From assembly GCA_963210315.1 (NCBI GenBank), contig OY723249.1:868569-932568 (forward strand): DNA of 64,000 nucleotides, written 5' to 3'. Positions 56,263-64,000 of the stretch are shown here, piece after piece. Origin of the DNA: Rhynchopus euleeides (taxonomy: Eukaryota > Euglenozoa > Diplonemea > Diplonemida > Diplonemidae). Position 1 is the stretch's first letter; each line of letters starts with the position of its first letter. Both the position numbers and the translations under genes were made by a program. The notes beneath the pieces are model-generated. The model had not been told where the DNA came from, did not search any database, and saw only the letters and a list, made by a program, of their open reading frames with translations.

Positions 56263-59200
56263 CTTGCTTCTTATTTGCTTCTGGATTGCTAACTGCAGGG
56301 TGGATGAGTGTAGGTTGTGTTGTGCGTGTGCGGTGCTCCGTGTGTACTCCGTGGTCTGTGATTCTGTGTTTGTGTCGGGCCCATGCAGGAATTGCAGCAC
56401 GGCTGTCACGACACCTTATGCCTTCCAGCTCCCGCATCACCCACCCCCCCTCCCGTTGTGCCTGAAGATGCAATTGCCACCACTTCTTCCACATCTGGAC
56501 TCAAGATTCGTGCCAGTAAGGACATGGGAAGCGGCTCCGTCCAGCTTGTGATTCGCATTCGCGAATGCAGCACCGAGAAGCTCTCCTCTGGGCAAGCGAG
56601 GTGGACGTGGAGCTGTCTGCGGGGTTCCGGCGGTGGTTTCGCCGCAACCCAGGAATTAACCACGTCAGGCGGGGTTGGCAGTGCTGCCTTCCGTTCTACC
56701 TTGCCTTCTCTTGGCCCACATGGAGAGGACCACCCTTCCTTATTTATGCATCGATCCCCTTCCCGTGTCTATTTCCTTTAGCTGGGTCCGCCCCGCCGAC
56801 GACTGCCCTATGACCAGGCCAGGCACTCTGCCCCTCCAAAGCCACCTGACACCCCACCCAGGGCTGCGCCAGGGAGCTTTTTCAGGGCCCATCGCTGAAC
56901 AACATCGACTGGCGCTGCCCAACTGTCGCCACAGGATCTCATCTGTGGGTGGCACCTCAAGCTGGAAATTCAGCTCCTGGGGTCAGGTGGGGCCGGCAGA
57001 CCTGCATGGCATCCTGTGTGACGCCGGGCATCAGGGCAGCTCCAATGGGCAGTCCCTCTGCCGGGCAAACACCCAGGGGGCAATGCCGGCCCGTCGACGC
57101 AGTGTGCACACTGCGCTGCGGGCTTGGATGAGTCGGTGATGTTCCACATACTCCCCCTGCAGCCCCGCGGCCAGCTCAGTCACCCATCACCCCCCAGCAC
57201 ACTACTGGGTGCTTGCCTGGGTGACACCCCCATGCAGGGCTCCCTTCGGGGTCCTGCGGACCTGCTCCGTTGTCTCTGTGAGAGGCGCTGTCTCAGTCGG
57301 TGGCTGAAGAGCCCCGGCACGAATGGCAGACAGTAGGCAGAAGCACGCATGACTGCGCTGGACGCGACAATGCGGGATGTACACCGCAGGCCTGAGTGGC
57401 AGGGCATCGAGAGGCTTCGATGCCGGCATAAGGTGCACAGCCCAAGAAGTGATGCCGCTGGCATCATGCAGTCCGACGTGGTGCAAAAAATGAAAGTGGA
57501 GGTGAAAGATGGGCTTTGCAGGCAACAGACATCGGGACGGAATCTGGTGACGCAATATCAGGGGAAGCAAGGTGGACTCATGGGTCGCATCGAAAAGGCT
57601 CAGCGGGGGGTGTCATGACTGTGAGAAGAGTGAGTGTGATGGAGGTGGGGAGGATGCAGGCGGCTGCAGGGGTGTCGTCAATGCGATTACCTGCAAACCT
57701 GCCTTTGCGGGTTGCTGGGCGAAAAAGAGGGACGGCGGCGGGAGAGTCTGTTGGGAAGTGGGGAGAGGGGGGGGGGGAAGGAGGAGGAGACAGCGCTGCT
57801 GCGTCGTGTGTTATCTTGTGCAACTCGCTGCTGTCCGACTGCAGCCCACTGCGGCCCGCCCTCCAACAAGAGTGGCTTCCCATTCGGCCGGATGCTCGGC
57901 ACGAACGGGTGGGCAAGTGGGGATGGGTTGCACGTGCCGCAGCCACATCAGATGCGGTGTGCGGCAGTGCACCCGACACATGTGCCTTGGTATACATCTC
58001 CGGCAACTCTCTCCGTCTCTCTCTGGAATCAGACTCACACAGACTCACACGCTCACAGACTCAACACAGTCACTCGATGTCAACGTTTGTCGCGTTGTTC
58101 GTGGCTGCATGGCGCTGGGACCCTTGAGGGCCGAGCAGCAGCACTCCGCCCTGACGTTCACATGGAGCACATGGTTTCCTCAACAGCACCCTCCAGGGAG
58201 GGGCACGAAAGGCGAAACATCGCATGCTGGGGTGGGGTGGGAGGCCTCCGCCATGCACGGCACAGCCGCTGCACACCACAGCAGGCGCGTTGGATGCTCG
58301 ATGGCTGCAGGCAGACACGGCATCCGAACAAGCTGTGCTTACGATGTGCGGGGTGTGGGTGCGTGGGGTGTGTGGAGGCACAAGGCGTGTGGCACACAGG
58401 TGCCGCCGCCTGCTAGCAGGCTGGGGTGACAGGTAGGAAGGGGACTCGGCGGCGTGGCATGTGGAGGAGAAGGGTGCCGCGGCAACGGCGGAGGAGCGCC
58501 GCTGCCGCAGGGTGGAAAATGACGTTTTCGGAAAAAGTACTCTGCACAGCACTGCTGGGCAGCACCACAATTTCATTCAGCCGTGCAGCAGCCAGACGTG
58601 CTCCGACACGAGCAAATGGACCAGAGCAGCTGGCGTGCACACCGCTGTACGTTTTACGAGGAGTATTGTTCAGTACTGCCTTCACACTGCCTGACGCACG
58701 GGGTGTACAGGCAGAAGGAGGCACATTGCCGTTGCCAAACGGCGTCCTTTTGTTGGAGATTTGTTGTGGCCATAGTTTGAAACAGACAGCCGCACAAACA
58801 CAGTCTGCACATGAAGCATCCCTCAATGGGGGCAATGCAGGAGGGTTTGTAGCGGTGGAGGGAAGGGAACCACTGCCGCCGAAGAGAAAACAAAACAAGG
58901 GAGGGGATGGGGTGTCGTAATGGAATAGAAGAGTCATAGCGCGCTGTCCATCCCAGGCACAGCAAGCCCCGTCAGGACCGCTGTGCCACACAGGACGGGG
59001 CAGGGAAAACAACAATTCAGAAGTAGGGATACGGGCGGTGCGCTGTCAGCACACGCCGCAACCCTGCATGATGCAGTGGGTGCGTAATGGATTCGGTTCT
59101 ATGTTCTGTGATGAGGTGTGAACGCAGCGCTCACACGTGGTCCCGACACGGCCACAACAGGGTCAACAGCACGCAGTGGCGTGCTGTTTGGCGCGATGCA

Positions 59201-59373
59201 CGACCCAGTGGCAGTGAGGGTGCGGCTGCAAAGACGTGGATGGCGGCACCCTTGCCAGGTGTGGAGGATCAAGCGGGTGGGTGCCGACACACTGCAGCTG
59301 CTGAGTGGGCGTTGGTGTTGTTGATGTTGTTGCTGCTGGTGCTGCTGCTGTCACTGCCATCGCTACATGCAGT
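56263..59373. other. Isocitrate lyase spacer, unit 3
   Basis: Third copy of the spacer; upstream of copy 3 and downstream of copy 4. Confidence 0.7.
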
Positions 59374-61185
59374 TTATGCCTTCTTGGCGTCGAACTCGTC
59401 GTCGAAGACGAAGTCCGGGGTGCGGGGCTCCTCCAGCGAGCTGGCGAACTTGCGCTGGCGGGAAGACGGGGCCTCGGAGTGCTCGGCGTCGTGTGCCGCC
59501 TTCTTCGTCTCCTTGAACTGGTCCTCCGTCACACCCTGGCTCATGATGCCGGTGGAGGTCAGGTTGTTGACCAGACCCGACTGGAAGTCGACGACCTGGG
59601 CACCGCTCCACTTCTGGTGGGTCAGGGTGTCGACGCCGTGGGCGCGCTCCTCGCGCTGGATGCGCTCCACGTAGGCGCGCATGCCACGCTCGGCGTAGTC
59701 GCGCGTGAACAGGTCCGTCCCGAGGGCGTTGCTGTGCAGACCCGCGAGGGTGCAGAACTGCCACACGAACCCGTGGCGACCGATGTCGCGCGTGAAGGAC
59801 TCCATGCCCGCGTCCGACAGGCCCGACACGTCCCAGTTGAACGAGGGGGACAGGTTGTAGGCCAGGTACTGGTTCGGGTGCTTGGCGTGCACGCCAGCCG
59901 CGAACTTCGCCGCCTGCTCCACGTTCGGGGTGTCGGTCTCCATCCAGATCAGGTCGGCGTGCGGGGCGAACGCCTTGGCACGCTGAATGCACAGGTCCAT
60001 CCCGCTCAGGACACGGTAGTACCCCTCACGCGTGCGGGGCTTGTACCACGACCAGTACAGCTCCACACCCAGGTCACGCGCCAGCTCGCGCTGCTCCACG
60101 TGGCCCAGGTCCGTGTAGTTCGCCTCCCACGTCGCCAGCGCCTCCTTGATGGACGCGTCCGTCTTCCCCAGCTTCTTGATCTCCTCCGTCACAGCCTCCC
60201 CGAAGGTCATCAGGTTCGCCTTCTCACCCCACACCGTCTGTGCCTTCATCATCTCCTCAGGCGACAGGCGCGCCTTCTCCATGTCACGCAGGGCGTCCAC
60301 CAGGTTGGGCAGGTCCTTGTTGCGCGTCCCCATGATGAAGGGGTGGTCACGCGTGTCGATGTTGTTGTCCAGGAACTGCGCGGAGTCCGCGTCCGTGCGC
60401 CCCACCACCAGGGTCTGCGTCCCCATCACGTCGAACTGCAGACGCGCAGCCTTCAACCGCTCCACGTGCTCCTGGATCGACACCAGCACCTTCCCGCCCA
60501 TGTGACCGCACTTCTTCGTCCCCGCCTTCTGGTCCTCCAGGTGGATACCCGCGGCACCCGCCTCAGCCATCATCTTCGCCAGCTTCATCACGGCCGACAC
60601 ACCGCCGTGCCCCGTGTCACCGTCCGCGATGATGGGGGCGAAGTAGTCCACAATGGGGGTCGCGCGGCGCTCCGCCTCCGTCATCTGGCTGCGCGCCAGG
60701 GCCTGCTTCCGGTCGTGGAACATCAGCGCGCGGAACAGCTGGTCCACCTTGTTGGGCACCGTGTCCATCGGGTAGTCCGCCAGGTCCGGACCGGGCTCGT
60801 TCGACGTGGAGCACGTCGACGACGACTGCCACCCGCTCACGTAGATCGTCGGCACAGACTTCACCATCTGGGTGATCTGGACGGGGTCGAGGCACCCGTA
60901 CGTCCACGTCGTCTCCTTGTTGTCCCAGTTCTTCCCGAACATGGACCACGCCTTCTTCGCCGACTCGTTGGCCAGGTGGTAGCGCTTGCTCGTCTCCGGG
61001 AACGTCCCGCGCAGGCGCGCAACATCCTCCGCAGACCACGTCCGCTCCGTCTTGTTGAAACGCGGCAGGTCGAAGAACTCCTGCACCTTCGCAACCTCGT
61101 CCGCCAGGCGCAGACCCTCGGGGTCGCTCCCGAACGCCCTGCGCCCCTGCGCGAGCACGCGCGACGTCGTCTTGGCCGTCTGCAT
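59374..61185 (-). CDS. ICL: Isocitrate lyase, array copy 4 (5'-most)
   Basis: 603 aa, same product as copies 2 and 3. A silent change is visible near 61143 (GGG CGC for GGT CGC in QGRR). Identity with the other copies stops 49 bases upstream of the ATG, at about 61234. Beyond that the flank is unrelated, so this copy has a different upstream region and probably a different promoter. Confidence 0.95.
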   Translation of the reverse strand: MQTAKTTSRVLAQGRRAFGSDPEGLRLADEVAKVQEFFDLPRFNKTERTWSAEDVARLRGTFPETSKRYHLANESAKKAWSMFGKNWDNKETTWTYGCLDPVQITQMVKSVPTIYVSGWQSSSTCSTSNEPGPDLADYPMDTVPNKVDQLFRALMFHDRKQALARSQMTEAERRATPIVDYFAPIIADGDTGHGGVSAVMKLAKMMAEAGAAGIHLEDQKAGTKKCGHMGGKVLVSIQEHVERLKAARLQFDVMGTQTLVVGRTDADSAQFLDNNIDTRDHPFIMGTRNKDLPNLVDALRDMEKARLSPEEMMKAQTVWGEKANLMTFGEAVTEEIKKLGKTDASIKEALATWEANYTDLGHVEQRELARDLGVELYWSWYKPRTREGYYRVLSGMDLCIQRAKAFAPHADLIWMETDTPNVEQAAKFAAGVHAKHPNQYLAYNLSPSFNWDVSGLSDAGMESFTRDIGRHGFVWQFCTLAGLHSNALGTDLFTRDYAERGMRAYVERIQREERAHGVDTLTHQKWSGAQVVDFQSGLVNNLTSTGIMSQGVTEDQFKETKKAAHDAEHSEAPSSRQRKFASSLEEPRTPDFVFDDEFDAKKA

Positions 61186-61234
61186 CTTGCTTCTTATTTG
61201 CTTCTGGATTGCTAACTGCAGGGTGGATGAGTGT

Positions 61235-62837
61235 GGGTGACGTATTTACAAAATGGTCGTCGTGAAAACATGTCTCCGGACACTGCCAGTCCTTGACCGT
61301 CCGGGACGTCCACCTCCTCCTTGGGTCTTTTATGACTGTGCTGTCCGGAACTCAGTGCCACGGTCAGTGATTTCCTGGTTAGCTATGACAATGTGGGCAG
61401 GGGATGAGGGGGGTGACTCCCTTTCGTCTGAGACTCACTGCCTTGCCGCCCGCAACACTCTTTGCCTGGAGCACAAGGCAGATGGCAATCACACCACCAC
61501 CCCTCCGCCCCCCCAACCCCTCAGGACCTACAATATGCAGGCCTCCTCGAGGCGACCCTCAAGGTCCCATTGTATACTCCAAACATCGCGGACAAATGCC
61601 AATTCACACTCCCTGCATTCTTCCGGGATGGTGTCCCACAAAGCAGACTCCACGACTACGCTACACACGGCAGGGCACCGCAGAGTCCTGGTCGAGAAAA
61701 ACCAATGGAGTGCAAGCCAGACGACACCTGCCAAAGGAGCGCCGTGAAGCGCTCTGTGGCACCACCCTCAGTGATGAGCTAAAGACATGGCAAATGTGGC
61801 TCAAGAGGCAGCCTCCCCAGGAGAGTTAGAGTGGGGTAGTTCGCGATTCAGTTTGATTTCCATGGGCATGGGCGTGCACTTCGCGAGGGTGCCTCAGAAG
61901 CAGCAGGGGGGCCAAACAGGCACGAAACAAGCACCGCACTCGACGATGTGGGGCGCGTCAAAGCACAGAACAGCACACACAAGCTGCGAAGCCATTCGCG
62001 GGGGGACGTATTGTAATGGGTAAATATGGTTGTGCTGCACTCTCCAGGAAAGGGAAGGACTAATGTGCAGCAGAGTGACGGACAGGGGGTAGTGTATCAC
62101 CAACACGAAGGAGGGGGGAAGACAGCGGCACTGGAGTAAGAGCACCGGAACATTGAGGCAGGCACAAGGTGTAGGGTGAAGGGGGGGTTAAGCGCATGAG
62201 GCACACAGGACGCCAGCTGTGCTGCGTGCCACGTGCTGCAGTTCCAAGGATGCACAGTGGAGGACCTCGACAGAGGCACCAAGTGGCCAACCAGACCAGG
62301 TGTCAGGAAGAGACAGCCACAGCACCAGAGGAGGAAAGACAACGTTGCAGGTGAAGGGTGGGGCAATGGGAACAGCGTGGAAGCAAGACGTCAGCCTCAA
62401 CCAGCTTTTGAGTGCATCGGCAACGGTTCCTGGAAAGAGGGAACCACAGGCGCTGGCGTTCACCCCCTTTGTCGAACTGGGAACACATGCACAGTGCAGC
62501 CAAAGATGCATTTGGCAAGCTGGCCACACAAGAGGAGTCGGGTCAATGGGGAGAGCCGTGCAGAGACAGCAAGCACGGGTATGGTGGAGTGGGAACAGCC
62601 GCAGAACGCGTCCCCTGCTTCATCACAAGGCACCTCCAGGTGTGGATCGCCACGAGGGCCACTCGAGGATGAGGCACAGGGCTCAGAGACGGGTGAGGTG
62701 CTCCGGGCGTGCCACTCCTCAAGGAGGACGGCCAGGGACAACGAAGAGCGGATGATGAACACAAGGTCAAGGGGCCGACAACAGGTCATCAGAAGGGATG
62801 CGGGAGGGTGGAAAAGAGCGGGTGAGGTAGGGTGGTG
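61235..62837. other. Intergenic region upstream of the array
   Basis: No gene can be supported; frames are short and overlap on both strands. It contains the unique upstream region of isocitrate lyase copy 4. Confidence 0.5.
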
Positions 62838-64000
62838 CTAGGCCTGGACGGCGAGCCACTTCGGGCTGGTGCTCCAGCGCTTCACGAAGTCGTGGTTGTT
62901 GGGGGTGAGGCACTTGACGTGGCCCACAGGGAAGAGCAGCAGCAGGAAGGAGGAGATCATGGGGGCACCGCCCTCGGTCGGCTTGCCGTCGTAGGTCGGG
63001 TGCTGGATGTTGTAGGGCGGCAGGTCGCGCTGCTTGCCCTCGAAGGCGGCGGCGTCCTCCACGTTGGACGTGACCTGCGGCAGCTGCTCCAGCAGGGCCT
63101 GCACGGCGGTGTTGGCGGGGTCGACGCTGACCTCGACACACTCCTTCGCGTTCGTGGCCAGGTACGGCAGCAGGTACACCGCCACGGCGTCCACCGAGGT
63201 GACGGCATCAACACGCAGCACGCTCGCCGTGCCGCTCAGGGGCGGGCGCTGCCAGCCCGCCACAGCGGTGCGGACGTGCTCGAACCCGGTGTTGTTGTGT
63301 GCCCCGCACGCGTCCTGCAGGAACTCGAAGATGGTGCGCAGGTAGCCACGCGTCACCTCGCTGGCCGCACCGTGCAGCGTGTTCAGCTGAGCGAACTCGG
63401 CAGGGAAGGCCTGTGCGCCCACCTGGCGCAGGTACTCAGCCGTGTACTCCGTGTTGAGGGCGGGAGCCGTGGACGGCACCAGCACGGGGAACTTCGTGTA
63501 GCGCGACAGCGTGGGGCGGGCAGGGAACTCGCCGAACGCCTCCAGCTCCTGCGGGCGGGCGCTCACGTTCAGACCAGGCTTCTCCAGAGACCCGATGGTG
63601 TACACAGTCATCGAGGTGCGCTCGAACAGGTACTGCGCGATGTCGTCGTCACCGTTCACACACAGCGTGATGGGCCCGTTGCGCACCAGCCACGCCGCCA
63701 GCTCGTCCAGGAACTCGCGGCTCTGCAGCTTCTCCTTCGACGCCACCGACGTCACGTCCAGGAAGCCCTGGCGCCACTCTCCTCCAGCGTGTCAGGCGGC
63801 AGCGACGTGTTGACACGGTACGCAGCAGGCATTGAAGGGTGTGCCTCGTACGCAGGGTCCGTCCCCGCCGTCGTGGGTGCCCCACGCAGGAACCCGTCAC
63901 ACCGGAACCCGGCACGGATCGACTCCAGCGGCGAGTCCATCACGTGCGCAGTGTCGTAGATCTTCTCGCAGTCGTCGAGGGTCGCCTGCGGTGCCACCAG
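62838..64000 (-). CDS. Unidentified highly biased gene, 5'-truncated, with a frameshift
   Basis: The frame runs in from beyond the window edge (the first in-window codons read LVAPQATLDD) and ends with the stop at 62838. It uses the same strongly C/G-ending codons as isocitrate lyase, which suggests high expression. Near 63776-63784 the frame of the upstream part (ending NTSLPPDTLEE) is lost. The downstream part continues one base out of phase as EWRQGFLDVTSVASKEKLQS. One extra G would restore a single frame. No GT-AG intron fits. The roughly 390 residues seen contain no motif I recognise (sample: SPLESIRAGFRCDGFLRG; FPVGHVKCLTPNNHDFVKRW). Sequencing error, pseudogene or real frameshift are all possible. 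Confidence 0.6.

Larger units (their letters stand above)
44597..61234 (-). repeat. Tandem array: isocitrate lyase unit, period 4,923 bp
   Basis: Stop codons at 44605, 49528, 54451 and 59374 are spaced exactly 4,923 bp apart. Three full units (gene plus 3.1-kb upstream spacer) and one extra gene make 16.6 kb. Identity begins a few bases beyond the stop codon and ends 49 bases upstream of the fourth ATG. Units look essentially identical except for a handful of changes in the first and fourth genes. Confidence 0.95.

Noticed and set aside
61462..61782. 106-codon plus-strand frame upstream of the array
   Set aside because: Part of it looks protein-like, but there is no family match, no start context, and it would be the only plus-strand gene.
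62838..64000. Malate synthase next to isocitrate lyase
   Set aside because: It would make sense functionally, but I see none of the malate synthase motifs in the readable residues, so no name is given.

Overview
This is nuclear DNA from a GC-rich protist with short spliceosomal introns. Canonical GT-AG introns of about 57 to 213 nt can be read directly; donors are often GTATG-like and acceptors CACAG-like. The gene content includes a histone H2A, a GILT-type thiol reductase, isocitrate lyase, an RBR ubiquitin ligase and a possible axonemal repeat protein. Every gene I can support lies on the minus strand, so the window looks like part of a one-directional gene cluster. The lineage cannot be fixed from sequence alone. 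An alveolate such as a chromerid, or another flagellate protist, would fit, but that is inference.

Layout. (1) 1-14.5 kb is gene-bearing: a spliced protein with Y-P-x-Y-like repeats, a GILT family protein, a divergent histone H2A with a long basic tail, a possible 73-aa gene, a coiled-coil protein and a 702-aa ankyrin-repeat protein. (2) 14.7-34 kb is almost gene-free and built of mobile DNA. A 7.85-kb composite element (14731-22580) has 19-bp terminal inverted repeats and a GTTC target duplication. It contains palindrome clusters, a TA-flanked miniature element, an 8-bp-TSD (hAT-like) insertion, long inverted repeats and a decayed Helitron helicase piece. A probable gene follows at 24.7-25.6 kb. 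Next comes a 3.2-kb fold-back element (27167-30397) whose two arms are telomere-like TAGGGT arrays in opposite orientation, flanked by an exact 8-bp duplication. A third hAT-like element lies at 31149-31948. (3) 34.4-43.0 kb: what looks like three or four separate reading frames joins, through four phase-consistent introns, into one gene for a ubiquitin ligase of about 2,673 residues (UBA-like, KH-like, two MIB/HERC2-like segments, zinc fingers, ubiquitin-like segments, RBR, ZZ). (4) 44.6-61.2 kb: four isocitrate lyase genes in tandem with a period of exactly 4,923 bp. (5) 62.8-64.0 kb: the 3' part of an unidentified, strongly codon-biased gene that runs off the window and carries an apparent one-base frameshift.

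How the parts relate. The isocitrate lyase amplification suggests strong demand for the glyoxylate cycle. Three copies share the same 3.1-kb upstream region; the fourth has a different one. The ubiquitin ligase, H2A variant and ankyrin protein have no obvious common pathway. The transposon-rich block shows repeated nesting: one hAT-like insertion sits in one arm of an older inverted repeat, and the other arm preserves the empty site.
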